Assembly (NCBI RefSeq): GCF_036250675.1
Contig: NZ_CP109592.1
Coordinates: 1,674,001 to 1,738,000, forward strand
Direction of reading: 5' to 3'
Origin: Streptomyces sp. NBC_01689
GTDB taxonomy: Bacteria > Actinomycetota > Actinomycetes > Streptomycetales > Streptomycetaceae
DNA: 64,000 nt
Shown here piece by piece: positions 16,376 to 26,191 of the stretch (position 1 is its first letter; every line of letters begins with the position of its first letter). Under the pieces are notes generated by a model. The model made no database searches, was not told the DNA's origin, and saw only the letters and a program-made list of their open reading frames with translations. The translations under genes and the position numbers were made by a program.

Positions 16376-17077
16376 ATGAACGGACTTCGCGTCTCCCCGA
16401 TCGCCCGCCGCGCCGCCTCCGAGGAATCAGCGCGGGAGGGTTCCGGGCGGCGGGTCCTGCCCACGGCGCTCGTCGCGCTCGTCGTCGCGGGCCTGGCCGT
16501 CTCCGCCTGGAACCCGCACGACCGGACCACCTGGCTGCTGGAGACGGTGTGGGTGCTGCTCGGGCTGCCCCTCGTCGTCCTGACCCGGCGCCGCTTCCCC
16601 CTCACGGACCTGCTCTGCTGCCTGCTCGCGGCGCACGCGCTGGTCCTCGCGACGGGCGGTCACTACACCTACGCGGAGGTACCGGTGGGCGACTGGGTAC
16701 GGGACGGGCTGGGGCTCTCCCGCAATCCGTACGACCGGTTCGGTCACCTCATGCAGGGATTCGTGCCCGCCGTCCTGGTGCGCGAGCTGCTGAGCCGGAC
16801 CTCACCGCTGCGCGGCAGCCGCTGGCTCGCGCCACTGACCGTGTGCGCGTGCCTGGCCTTCAGCGCGCTCTTCGAGATGTTCGAATGGGCGGCCGCGGTG
16901 ATCGGCGGCCACTCCGCCGACGCCTTCCTGGCCACCCAGGGTGATGTGTGGGACACCCAGTGGGACATGTTCTGCGCGCTGATCGGCGCCACCCTGTCCG
17001 TACTCCTGCTCGGCCGGGTCCACGACCGCCGGCTCGACGCGTTGCGGAGCCGGGGGCTCGCTAAGGCGTCCCGGTGA
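16376..17077 (+). CDS. DUF2238 family integral membrane protein (YjdF-like)
   Basis: This 233-residue protein has about six hydrophobic segments, including VLPTALVALVVAGLAVSAW, LLETVWVLLGLPLVVLT and LLCCLLAAHALVLATGG. The family signature is clear: GGHYTYAEVPVGDWV, RNPYDRFGHLMQGFVPAVLVREL and a later FEMFEWAAAVIGG. Family function is not established. Start MNGLRVSP has AAGGAG seven bases upstream; earlier in-frame ATGs lack a site. It stands alone, convergent with the aldo/keto reductase. Confidence 0.85.
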   Translation: MNGLRVSPIARRAASEESAREGSGRRVLPTALVALVVAGLAVSAWNPHDRTTWLLETVWVLLGLPLVVLTRRRFPLTDLLCCLLAAHALVLATGGHYTYAEVPVGDWVRDGLGLSRNPYDRFGHLMQGFVPAVLVRELLSRTSPLRGSRWLAPLTVCACLAFSALFEMFEWAAAVIGGHSADAFLATQGDVWDTQWDMFCALIGATLSVLLLGRVHDRRLDALRSRGLAKASR

Positions 17078-17173
17078 CGGACATGACACCACCGCGTCGC
17101 GTGTCCGCGGCCCGGGACCCGCGACGCCGACCGCCGGGTGACGGCCGGCGTCCTGGCCGGGGTTCCGGGAGCC

Positions 17174-17204
17174 GGTAGCCGGCGGCTCTCCGCGGCCGGC
17201 TACC
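17174..17204. terminator. hairpin at the end of the aldo/keto reductase gene
   Basis: GGTAGCCGG (17174-17182) and CCGGCTACC (17196-17204) are perfectly complementary. The right arm overlaps the reductase stop codon, and the region lies between convergent genes, so a two-way terminator is plausible. Confidence 0.45.
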
Positions 17205-18183
17205 AGCGGCTCTCCACCTGCTCCTTGATCCGGCGGTCGTAGAGCTCGTCGATCGCGTCCAGCGTCTGCTGGGACAGCGGCGGGAACTTCGCGGCCTCCG
17301 CGTTGGCGTGGGCCTGTTCGGGTGAACGCGCGCCCGGGATGACCGTCGTGACGCCCGGCTGCTGGATGATCCAGCGCAGCGCCAGCTGGGCCGGGGTGCA
17401 GCTTTCATGGGCGAGGGCGGAGAACTCGGCCGCCGCCTCCACACCGGTCACGAAGTCGACGCCGGAGAAGGTCTCGCCCTGGTCGAAGGCCTCGCCGTGG
17501 CGGTTGTACGTACGGTGGTCGTCGGCCGCGAACACCGTGTCCTTCGTGTACTTGCCGGAGAGCAGACCGGAGGCCAGCGGAACGCGGACGATGATGCCGA
17601 CCCCCGCTTCCCGGGCCGCGGGAAGAACCTGCCGCAGGGGCTTCATCCGGAACGGGTTGAGGATGATCTGGACGCTCGCCACGTTCGGGCGGGCGATCGC
17701 CGTCAGCGCCTCGTCGCAGGTCTCGACGCTGACTCCGTACGCGGTGATCCGCTCCTCCTCGACCAGGGTGTCCAGCGCGTCGAACACCTCGTCCGACGAG
17801 TAGACCGGGGTCGGCGGGCAGTGCAGCTGCACCAGGTCGAGGCGGTCGACCCCCAGATTGCGCCGCGAGCGGTCGTTCCACGCGCGGAAGTTGTCGAGCA
17901 CGTAGTTCTGGGGGATCTGCTCGACCCGGCGGCCCATCTTCGTCGCGACCATCACATGGAGGTCGGGGCGGCCGCTCATGAAGGACGCGATCGTCTGCTC
18001 GCTGCGTCCGTCGCCGTACACGTCCGCGGTGTCGAAGAAGGTCACCCCGGACTCGGCGGCCGTCTCCAGCACCGCCTTGGCGTCCGCCTCGCTCACGTCG
18101 CCCCAGTCGGCACCGAGCTGCCACGTGCCGAGACCGATGACCGACGCCTTCTGACCTGACCTGCCGAATTCACGCTCGTCCAT
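17200..18183 (-). CDS. aldo/keto reductase
   Basis: This 327-residue (beta/alpha)8 NADPH-dependent oxidoreductase carries the full catalytic tetrad: Asp and Tyr in FFDTADVYGDGRSE, Lys in MVATKMGRR and His in LVQLHCPPTP. The cofactor-binding end is PGVTTVIPGARSPEQAHAN. It resembles YajO/Tas-like AKRs, which reduce a range of aldehydes and ketones. Single gene, ATG start, convergent with the DUF2238 gene. Substrate not predictable. Confidence 0.88.
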   Translation of the reverse strand: MDEREFGRSGQKASVIGLGTWQLGADWGDVSEADAKAVLETAAESGVTFFDTADVYGDGRSEQTIASFMSGRPDLHVMVATKMGRRVEQIPQNYVLDNFRAWNDRSRRNLGVDRLDLVQLHCPPTPVYSSDEVFDALDTLVEEERITAYGVSVETCDEALTAIARPNVASVQIILNPFRMKPLRQVLPAAREAGVGIIVRVPLASGLLSGKYTKDTVFAADDHRTYNRHGEAFDQGETFSGVDFVTGVEAAAEFSALAHESCTPAQLALRWIIQQPGVTTVIPGARSPEQAHANAEAAKFPPLSQQTLDAIDELYDRRIKEQVESRW

Positions 18184-18338
18184 GTGATCAGTCTGTCATC
18201 CCGCACCGACAGGGGCGGCACCCCGGGCCCGCCGACGGCCGCCGCCGGGGTGCTCGGACGCCGTCCGGCTGCGCCCTCGGCCGCGCCCGGACGCGTGATT
18301 CCCCGGGCGGCCGTTCCGAGGGGCCGCTCCCGCGGCGG

Positions 18339-19505
18339 TCAGCCCGTGGTGAGCCGGGCCAGTTCGGTGCCGGCCAGCAGGAAGGCGCCCACGCCGAACT
18401 CGGCGGTGCTGTCGTAGGTGACCGGCTGGCTGGATTCGGGACGGTCCCCGACGTTCTGGACGTAGCCGAGGAAGCCGTCGGGGTGCACGGCCGTGGCGAC
18501 GAGTCCGTTCCAGGCGCGGGCCGCCACCGGGAGGAAGGCGGCCCGGTCGACCAGCCGGGCGCCGACCGCGTACGCCGTGCCGTACAGCAGGAAGGACGTG
18601 CCGCTGGTCTCGGGGCCGGGCAGATGGCTCGCGTCGGCGAGGTTGACGTTCCAGAAACCGTCGCCGCGCTGCACCGCCGCGGCGGCCCGCACCAGGCGGG
18701 TCAGGGCGTCGCGGTACTCGGCGGTGTGGCGCTCCGTGGAGGGCAGCGCCTTGAGGGTCTTCACATGGCCGCCCGCCACCCATCCGTTGCCGCGCGACCA
18801 GACGACGGCGCGGCCCGAGGGAGAGACGATGCCGCCGGGGAGGAAGCGCGCGTCGCGGTACCACAGGCCCGTGGCGGCGTCGTACAGACCGGGACCGCCC
18901 TCGGCCCGCTTGGTGTGGTCGTAGAGGGAGTAGAGCTTCCGCCAGTACTGCGGGTCACGACGGAGGGCGCCCAGGCGGGCGAACGGCGGCATCGCCATGT
19001 GGAGGGCGTCGTCCCACCACCAGTCGTCGTTCTTGTCCGGCTGGTCCGTGTGGACCATGCGGTGCAGCGAGGTCTCGATGGCGGTGAGCTTCCGCTCCTC
19101 GGGCTCGGCCTCGTAGAGGTCGAGGTAGGCCTGCCCGGCGCAGTGGTTGTCGGCGTGGCGGGTGGTCACACCGCCGTTGAGCCCGTAGGCGTGCCGCTCC
19201 GCCCAGGAGCGGGCGTACGCGAGGTGGCGGGCGTCGCCGGCCGGCCGGTGGAGGGCGAGCAGTCCGCTGAAGAAGGTGGCGTTGGCCCAGCCGTTGTCGC
19301 CGGAGTCCGCGTGCGCGGCGATCCAGTGATCGGCCACCCGCCGCAGTACGGCGACGACCTCGCTCCTCGGGGGGAGCGCCGACGCGTCCCGCGGTGCGGG
19401 CGGCCCCGCCGGTCGAGCGGCCCGCGCGGGTGCCGTGAGGGCGGGGTGGAGGGAGGCGGCGGCCGCGAGGGCGGTACCGCCCGCCAGCAGGCGTCGTCTA
19501 CGCAT
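18339..19505 (-). CDS. secreted glycoside hydrolase family 88/105 protein
   Basis: This 388-residue protein starts with a Tat-like signal (MRRRRLLAGGTALAAAASL, cleavage near PARAARP). The mature part shows the (alpha/alpha)6-barrel motifs of unsaturated rhamnogalacturonyl/glucuronyl hydrolases: WWWDDALHMAMPPFARLG, VVWSRGNGWVAGG and ETSGTSFLLYGTAYAV. Such enzymes remove unsaturated uronic acids left by polysaccharide lyases, using catalytic Asp and His residues. GTAGGAG lies upstream of the ATG. It is divergent from an RpiR-family sugar-type regulator, which may control it. Confidence 0.82.
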   Translation of the reverse strand: MRRRRLLAGGTALAAAASLHPALTAPARAARPAGPPAPRDASALPPRSEVVAVLRRVADHWIAAHADSGDNGWANATFFSGLLALHRPAGDARHLAYARSWAERHAYGLNGGVTTRHADNHCAGQAYLDLYEAEPEERKLTAIETSLHRMVHTDQPDKNDDWWWDDALHMAMPPFARLGALRRDPQYWRKLYSLYDHTKRAEGGPGLYDAATGLWYRDARFLPGGIVSPSGRAVVWSRGNGWVAGGHVKTLKALPSTERHTAEYRDALTRLVRAAAAVQRGDGFWNVNLADASHLPGPETSGTSFLLYGTAYAVGARLVDRAAFLPVAARAWNGLVATAVHPDGFLGYVQNVGDRPESSQPVTYDSTAEFGVGAFLLAGTELARLTTG

Positions 19506-19836
19506 ATGAACAACTCCTACGGATGGGGATTCTCATCCTCAACTCCCCTCTCCCGCACTGTCCATGGTCGGTCGTCAACTTGACGTGAACCAGGCCGAGT
19601 TCATGTACACGTACGATCGGCGCGCGGAGGAACCGGCGCTCCGCACTCGGTCGGTGCAGCGGTCCACCGCCCCGCTGTCCGCCGTCCGTGCCGGGCGGCG
19701 CCTCACGGCCCGGCCGCCCGTCCGCGCCGCACCCCTCCGGGCCCGCGGTGAGCTACTGCGAGTGGTCATCCGCGCTCTGGCGAGCACGGTCCGTGAGCTA
19801 TGTTGAGTCCTCGTGGGACATGAAGGAGGCACATCG
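19506..19836. other. 331-bp divergent promoter region (GH105 / RpiR regulator)
   Basis: There is no gene here. It contains TTGACG at 19578-19583 and an alternating-palindrome stretch GTACACGTAC about 30 bases on, plus TATGTT about 35 bases before the regulator start. These are candidate promoter or operator elements; none is a strong match. Confidence 0.4.
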
Positions 19837-20763
19837 GTGCCATCGCCGCAGCAGGCACGCGCGCAGGCGTCCGCGATCACGTCGGGAAAGTCGGCCCCGG
19901 AGGCGGGCGCGGCGCCCGCGTCCCAGCTCCGGGAACTGTTCGACGGGCCGCGGCTGTCGCCGGGGCAGCGCCGCATCGCCCAGTACCTGATCGAGCACAT
20001 CACCGAGGCCGCCTTCCTGTCGATCACCGACCTCGCGGAGCGTGTCGGGGTGAGTCAGCCGTCCGTGACCCGCTTCGCCGCGGCGGTCGGGTTCAGCGGT
20101 TACCCCGCGCTGCGGGAGCGGCTCCAGGCCATCGCGCTCAAGACACTGGGCGGCGGCGCCCCGAGCGCGCCCGCCGAGGACCGCGGCAACGAGCTGCAGG
20201 CGGCGGTGGACGTGGAGATGGAGAACCTGGAGAACCTGCGGCGCGACTTCGCCGACCCCGACCGGGTGATCGAACTCGGCCGCGCGCTCTCGCGGTCGAC
20301 CCCGCTGACGGTTCTCGGGCTGCGCATCTCGGTGTCGCTGGCCGAGTACTTCACCTACGCGGCGCGCCGCGTCCACCCCGACGTGCGGATGGTGACCAGG
20401 GGCGGCAGCGTCGCGTACGACGCACTGCTCCAGTCGCGTGAGGCGGGCGGTACCTGGCTGCTGGCGTTCGGCATGCCCCGGCACGCGCAGGAGACGCTCA
20501 CCGCGGTGCGGGTGGCACGCAGTGCCGGGCTGAAGGTGGCCCTGATCACCGACCTGGCGCTCGGACCGCTGGCCGACGAGGCCGACGTGACCTTCACCGT
20601 GGGCACCGGCTCCCGGCTCGTCTTCGACTCGTACGCCGCGCCCGTCGTGATGTCGGCGGCGCTGCTCCAGGCCATGACGGACGCGGATCCGGAGCGCACG
20701 CAGGCCCGTCTGGAGGAGTACGAGCAGATCGCCGAACAGCACCAGTTCTTCCTGAAGGACTGA
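19837..20763 (+). CDS. MurR/RpiR family transcriptional regulator
   Basis: This 308-residue protein has an N-terminal RpiR-type helix-turn-helix (LSPGQRRIAQYLIEH, ITDLAERVGVSQPSVTRFAA, about 35-100) and a C-terminal SIS domain (about 135-290; TVLGLRISVSLAEYF, LLAFGMPRHAQETL, VALITDLALGPLADEADV). Family members sense phosphosugars or related ligands and bind inverted repeats. The GTG start was chosen because AAGGAGG lies seven bases upstream. It faces away from the GH105 gene and precedes a palindrome at 20907. Which sugar it senses is unknown. Confidence 0.88.
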   Translation: MPSPQQARAQASAITSGKSAPEAGAAPASQLRELFDGPRLSPGQRRIAQYLIEHITEAAFLSITDLAERVGVSQPSVTRFAAAVGFSGYPALRERLQAIALKTLGGGAPSAPAEDRGNELQAAVDVEMENLENLRRDFADPDRVIELGRALSRSTPLTVLGLRISVSLAEYFTYAARRVHPDVRMVTRGGSVAYDALLQSREAGGTWLLAFGMPRHAQETLTAVRVARSAGLKVALITDLALGPLADEADVTFTVGTGSRLVFDSYAAPVVMSAALLQAMTDADPERTQARLEEYEQIAEQHQFFLKD

Positions 20764-21150
20764 CCTCCCGGGCCCGGAGCCCCAGGACCGGACCTGCCGG
20801 AGATCCCCCGGGATCCCGGGTTCACGACGGTCGCGCCCGCCTCCCCCGCGCCCCTTTCGTCCCGCCTCCCAGCACGGCATCACGGGACCTATCACCCCAT
20901 ATCCCGCATGAATTTTTTCATGTTCTTGCGTAACTGCCGGTATATATAAATACTGCTCGCGGATCGCGACCGGAGGCCTCCGGGTCGCGTCCTACGACCA
21001 CCCGGGGCCGTCCGCTCCTACCCGCAACGGGTCCCGGGTGTTCGGACGGACTCCGTGCGAGCGGGGTCCGCGGTGGTGGCCCCGGCCTTCCCCTGGCCGG
21101 GGCCGCCCCAGAAGGCCGACCGCCCTTGCCGCCGACGTGACCCGGAAGCG
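20764..21150. other. 387-bp region: AT-rich promoter and structured leader of the next gene
   Basis: There is no gene here. An unusually AT-rich stretch (20905-20955) includes a palindrome, TTGCGT and TATATATAAATACT, which fit a promoter. The following 190 bases are GC-rich and contain at least one strong hairpin around GACCGGAGG/CCTCCGGGTC (about 20968-20988). Confidence 0.5.
20907..20922. promoter_or_regulatory. CATGAA-TTTT-TTCATG inverted repeat, candidate RpiR operator
   Basis: Six-base arms flank a TTTT centre, and TTGCGT at 20925-20930 follows directly, so a bound protein would block the -35 region. RpiR regulators commonly recognise TGAA-type inverted repeats, and the RpiR gene ends 143 bases upstream. 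The link is inferred. Confidence 0.5.
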
Positions 21151-21534
21151 ATGAACATGGCCCTGACGTATTCACCGATCACCTCGGACTGGCCGTGCCA
21201 GGTCAAGACCCCCGGCAGCTTCGACTGGGAGCGCTCGGCCATCAAGTGGCTGCGCGAACTGGTGCCGGCCCGCTACGCGAGCTACCCGACCCTGATGAAG
21301 CACCCCGTGCTGCTCGCCCGCCACGCGCAGATCCAGGTGCAGCACGAGATCCGCGTCGCCCGTACCGCCCTGCAGACCGCCCGCTCCGAGCTGCCCGCCC
21401 TCGGTCTGCACGAGTCGGTGATCGAGCACACCATCAAGATGTACGCTGCCGAGGTTCTGCAGCTCAGTCATATCGCCCGCAGCGTCCGCGCGGTCACCCA
21501 CGCGCTCACGGACAGCGCCGCCGCACGCGCCTGA
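21151..21534 (+). CDS. unknown small helical protein
   Basis: This 127-residue protein begins MNMALTYSPITSDWPCQ. After a short N-terminal strand region it is mostly helical (FDWERSAIKWLRELVPARYA, RHAQIQVQHEIRVARTALQ, HTIKMYAAEVLQLSHIA). I do not recognise a named family. It lacks a signal peptide or membrane helix. GGAAGCG precedes the ATG; an ATG two codons later is possible. It has its own AT-rich promoter and a long leader, which suggests tight regulation, possibly by the upstream RpiR protein. Codon use supports a real gene. Confidence 0.7.
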   Translation: MNMALTYSPITSDWPCQVKTPGSFDWERSAIKWLRELVPARYASYPTLMKHPVLLARHAQIQVQHEIRVARTALQTARSELPALGLHESVIEHTIKMYAAEVLQLSHIARSVRAVTHALTDSAAARA

Positions 21535-21584
21535 GGCCCTGGGTCCGGGCGACGGCCGGGTGCACCGACCCACCGGGAGACGTC

Positions 21585-22499
21585 GTGGACGCACAGGAGC
21601 CCGAGACCGTGGACCTGGCCGCGCGGGAGCGGATCGCCGCGGCACGGCCGCTCGACGTGCGGTGGATCCACGGATCGCCGTCCGCGCGCCACGACACGGA
21701 CCCCGAACTCCAGGTGTACGTCCATGACGCCGACACCGTGATCCTGCGCCAGAACATGGCCGTCCACTACGAGGCGCCCTTCCTGTTCCTGCTGTTCGGC
21801 GAGGAACGGGCCGTGCTCGTCGACACGGGGGCCACGGCCTCGCCCGCGCACTTCCCGCTGCGGCGGGTGGTGGACGAGCTGATGCGGGACCGGCTCGCCG
21901 CCCGCCCCCGGGACGACTACGAACTGCTGGTGCTGCACACCCATCCGCACGGCGACCACGTCGCCGGGGACGGCCAGTTCACGGACCGGCCCGGCACCCG
22001 GGTGGTCGACGCGTCCCTCGACGAGGCGTGGACGTTCTTCGGATTCGACCGGGACCCGGACGGCGTCGCCCGCGTCGACCTCGGCGGCCGGGTCCTGGAG
22101 TGCCTGGCCACCCCCGGGCATCACGCCGCCGCGGTGACGTACTTCGACCCCTGGACCGGTTTCCTCCTGACCGGTGACACCGTCTACCCCGGCCGGCTCT
22201 ACATCGAGGACTGGGCCGCCTTCACCCGCACCGTCGAGCGGCTGATCGGTTTCTGCGCCGGCCGGCAGGTCACCCATGTGCTCGGCTGCCACATCGAGAT
22301 GACCCGGGAACCGGGCCAGGACTACCCCGTGCGCACCACCTACCAGCCGGACGAACCGCCCCTGGAGATGACGACGGCTCAGTTGCGCGCCGTCCGGGCG
22401 GCCATCGACACCGTGGGCGACCGGCCCGGCAGGCACGTCTTCGACGACTTCGTCCTCTGCCGCCGCGACCTGCCCGGAGGCGTCCCCGAGGACGCGTAG
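21585..22499 (+). CDS. MBL-fold metallo-hydrolase
   Basis: This 304-residue metallo-beta-lactamase-fold protein has the zinc-binding HTHPHGDH motif (in LLVLHTHPHGDHVAGDGQF), a third histidine in CLATPGHHAAAV, the bridging Asp in FLLTGDTVYPG, and a distal His in VLGCHIEMT. This is the glyoxalase II/hydrolase arrangement. It starts at GTG with GGGAGA upstream, about 50 bases after the preceding gene, so co-transcription is possible. The substrate is not known. Confidence 0.87.
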   Translation: MDAQEPETVDLAARERIAAARPLDVRWIHGSPSARHDTDPELQVYVHDADTVILRQNMAVHYEAPFLFLLFGEERAVLVDTGATASPAHFPLRRVVDELMRDRLAARPRDDYELLVLHTHPHGDHVAGDGQFTDRPGTRVVDASLDEAWTFFGFDRDPDGVARVDLGGRVLECLATPGHHAAAVTYFDPWTGFLLTGDTVYPGRLYIEDWAAFTRTVERLIGFCAGRQVTHVLGCHIEMTREPGQDYPVRTTYQPDEPPLEMTTAQLRAVRAAIDTVGDRPGRHVFDDFVLCRRDLPGGVPEDA

Positions 22500-22606
22500 G
22501 GGTCCTCGGCCCGCGGCCGGCCGAACCGGGGCGGTACGAACGCCGCGAAGGGGAAGACGACAGGCAGGAAAGCCCGAACCTCCCGCCGAGACCTCTGGAC
22601 GGACGC

Positions 22607-22918
22607 ATGGATTCCACGACATGGACGGTGGTCGTCGTCGCCGCGATCCTGGGTGCCGTCGCCCTCGCGGTCGCGATCCGGCTCCTCACCCGGCTCGTAC
22701 GGACGCGCCGCGACCTCCGGCGTGCCGGACTCCCGACCGGCTCCCGCTGGGTTTTCTGGGGCGCCGTCGCCTATCTGCTGCTCCCCACCGACCTGCTTCC
22801 CGACCCGATCTACCTGGACGACATCGGGGTACTCCTGCTGGCCCTGCGCTCGTTGCGCCGGCCGGAACTGCTCGACGCCGACGAACCCGGGAACCCTCCC
22901 GCGCGCACCGGACGTTGA
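22607..22918 (+). CDS. DUF1232 (YkvA-like) membrane protein
   Basis: This 103-residue protein has an N-terminal membrane helix (TVVVVAAILGAVALAVAIRLL) and the DUF1232 motif WGAVAYLLLPTDLLPDPIYL, with the typical PxDLxPD sequence. Family function is unknown. It lies 77 bases before the TerD-CAP gene on the same strand. Confidence 0.85.
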   Translation: MDSTTWTVVVVAAILGAVALAVAIRLLTRLVRTRRDLRRAGLPTGSRWVFWGAVAYLLLPTDLLPDPIYLDDIGVLLLALRSLRRPELLDADEPGNPPARTGR

Positions 22919-22994
22919 CGGACCGAGCGGGCCGCGGTCGGCCGGGCGCCCGCGCCGGAGGTCCGCGGGGATCACCACAGCGACGGGCGGCACC

Positions 22995-24275
22995 ATGAGC
23001 GAGCTGGTTCCCGGGGGCAACCTGCCCCTGCCGGGCGGCACCCTGACGATCCGGGTGCCGGGCCCCTTCGACGTGTCGGCACTCGTCACCGACGACACCG
23101 GCAAGGTGAGCGGCGACGCCGACTTCGTCTTCTACAACCAGCCCGTGGTGCCGGGGGCACGCCTCACCGAGGAGAGCCTCACGGTCGACCCGCGGGGCCT
23201 GCGCTCCGGGGCGAGCCGCGTCACCGTGCTCGTCACCCCGGCCGATCCCGGCACCCCGCTGGGCCGGCTGCCCGCCCCCACCCTGCTCGTCAGCGGCCCC
23301 GGCGGGCGCGCCCTGGCCCGTTTCACTCCCCCGCGCCCGCAGCGGGAGACCGCGCTGCTGCTCGCGGAGATCTACCGGCGCGGCACGGAGTGGAAGCTGC
23401 GGGCGCTCGGCCAGGGGTACGCGGAGGGACTGGCCGGCATCGCCCGGGACTTCGGCGTCGACGTCACCGAGGACGACGCCCCGCCGGCCGCGGCGCCCGG
23501 CCCGGACGGCTTCCTGGAGCTGGTGAACTCCGTGCGCGCCGCGGCCGGTTCCCCGCCCGTGTCGCTCGACGCGCGGCTCGCGGGAGCGGCCCGGGCGCAC
23601 GCCGCGGACATGGCGGCGCACGGGCTGCTCGCCTCCCGGGGCACGGACGGGCTCTCGGTCCACCAACGCGTCACGGCCGCGGGATACGCGTACCTCACCG
23701 TGGGCGAGCATCTCGTCTCGGGACCCCGCACACCCGGCGAGTTCGTCGAGTGCTGCCTCACCGGCGAGCAGTCCCGCGCCACGCTGTACGAGCGCGCGTA
23801 CACACAGACGGGCCTCGCCTCCGTCGCCCACCCCCGGTCCGGCGACCTGTACTGGACGGCGCTGTGGGCTCGGCCGTTCAGCGCCGACGGCCTGGCCCGC
23901 ACGACGCGCGAGGTGGTCGAGCTGACCAACGCGGAGCGGGCGGGCGAGGGGCTGCCGCCGCTCCTCGCCGACGCCCCGCTCGCCGCCGCGGCCCAGGCGC
24001 ACAGCGACGACATGGTGGCCCGCGCCTTCTACTCCCACACCTCGCCCGACGGCGGCCGTCCTTGGGACCGGGCCGCCGCCGCGGGCTCGACGCGCCGGAC
24101 GATCGGCGAGAACATCGCCTGCGGCCAGCGCTCCCCCGCCGAGGTGGTCCGCGGCTGGATGAACAGCCCCGGACACCGCGCCAACATCCTCAAGCCCGAC
24201 TTCACCCACCTGGGGGTCGGCCTCGCGGGCGGCGGCGAGGCCGGCATGTACTGGACCCAGCTCTTCGGCGGCTGA
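22995..24275 (+). CDS. TerD-like domain fused to two CAP domains
   Basis: This 426-residue protein begins with a TerD-like module (about 1-165: GGNLPLPGGTLTIRV, DADFVFYNQPVVPG, VTVLVTPADPG, REGT-type RRGTEWKLRALGQGY). Two CAP/SCP modules follow. The second (about 310-426) is canonical, with AQAHSDDMVARAFYSHTSP, TIGENIACG and WMNSPGHRANIL. The first (about 175-300) is degenerate and lacks the HTSP and GHR motifs. TerD proteins bind calcium and are cytosolic, while CAP proteins are usually secreted; no signal peptide is present here. Function is unknown, perhaps in stress or envelope responses. Confidence 0.85.
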   Translation: MSELVPGGNLPLPGGTLTIRVPGPFDVSALVTDDTGKVSGDADFVFYNQPVVPGARLTEESLTVDPRGLRSGASRVTVLVTPADPGTPLGRLPAPTLLVSGPGGRALARFTPPRPQRETALLLAEIYRRGTEWKLRALGQGYAEGLAGIARDFGVDVTEDDAPPAAAPGPDGFLELVNSVRAAAGSPPVSLDARLAGAARAHAADMAAHGLLASRGTDGLSVHQRVTAAGYAYLTVGEHLVSGPRTPGEFVECCLTGEQSRATLYERAYTQTGLASVAHPRSGDLYWTALWARPFSADGLARTTREVVELTNAERAGEGLPPLLADAPLAAAAQAHSDDMVARAFYSHTSPDGGRPWDRAAAAGSTRRTIGENIACGQRSPAEVVRGWMNSPGHRANILKPDFTHLGVGLAGGGEAGMYWTQLFGG

Positions 24276-24290
24276 GCGTCCTCTTTCTGA

Positions 24291-25709
<1,419 letters not shown>

Positions 25710-25715
25710 CGTGCC

Positions 25716-25748
25716 GGGGTGCGGCCGGACCGGCGCCGACCGCACCCC
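25716..25748 (+). terminator. hairpin terminator after the DD-peptidase-like gene
   Basis: GGGGTGCGG (25716-25724) pairs with CCGCACCCC (25740-25748) around a 15-base GC-rich loop, starting seven bases after the stop codon. Confidence 0.6.
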
Positions 25749-25770
25749 ACCGCGATGTCCTCGCGCTGCT

Positions 25771-25826
25771 GACTTCCTTGCGCCTACTTCCTTGCGCTTA
25801 CTTCCTTGCGCTGATTTCGTTGCGCT
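25771..25826 (+). repeat. four-copy 14-bp tandem repeat
   Basis: Units start at 25771, 25785, 25799 and 25813. The second and third are identical (TACTTCCTTGCGCT); the outer two differ at two or three positions. It is T-rich compared with its surroundings and lies between the terminator and the DUF6191 gene start at 25874, that is, in its promoter region. Confidence 0.8.
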
Positions 25827-25873
25827 GATCTCCCGTCCCGCCGCTCTCCCCGTCCGCGCCCGATACTGGGCGC

Positions 25874-26191
25874 ATGGGATTCGCCGTCTTCATGACCTTG
25901 CCGGGACTCGTCGTCGTCCTGACCCTCACGGCCTTCGCCGACCAGGCGCTGCTGCGCGCCGGACGGGCCGGCCTCCTGCCGTGGCGCAACGGAGCGCGCC
26001 AGGGACAGATATCCGCCACCGGCTTCGAGCTGCTGCACGCGAGCCTCTCGCCGGGCAAGCAGCACGAGCTCGAGGAACGGCGGTCGTCCCTGGTGATGCG
26101 GGACGACGAGGAGGACGGGGCGCCCGCGTACCGTACGACCGTCGATCTGAACGCCGGCACGGCGGTCGTGCGCCCGGGGCGCCGCTCATGA
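25874..26191 (+). CDS. DUF6191 family small membrane protein
   Basis: This 105-residue protein has one N-terminal membrane helix (MGFAVFMTLPGLVVVLTLTA) and the conserved tail GFELLHASLSPGKQHELEER, followed by SSLVMRDDEEDGAP. It matches the Streptomyces DUF6191 family as I recall it; function is unknown. Its stop overlaps the start of the kinase gene (ATGA), so the two are translationally coupled. Confidence 0.75.
   Translation: MGFAVFMTLPGLVVVLTLTAFADQALLRAGRAGLLPWRNGARQGQISATGFELLHASLSPGKQHELEERRSSLVMRDDEEDGAPAYRTTVDLNAGTAVVRPGRRS

Noticed and set aside
18483..19583. Plus-strand frame opposite the GH105 gene
   Set aside because: It is a Gly/Val/Arg-rich shadow; the minus strand encodes a signal peptide and GH105 motifs.
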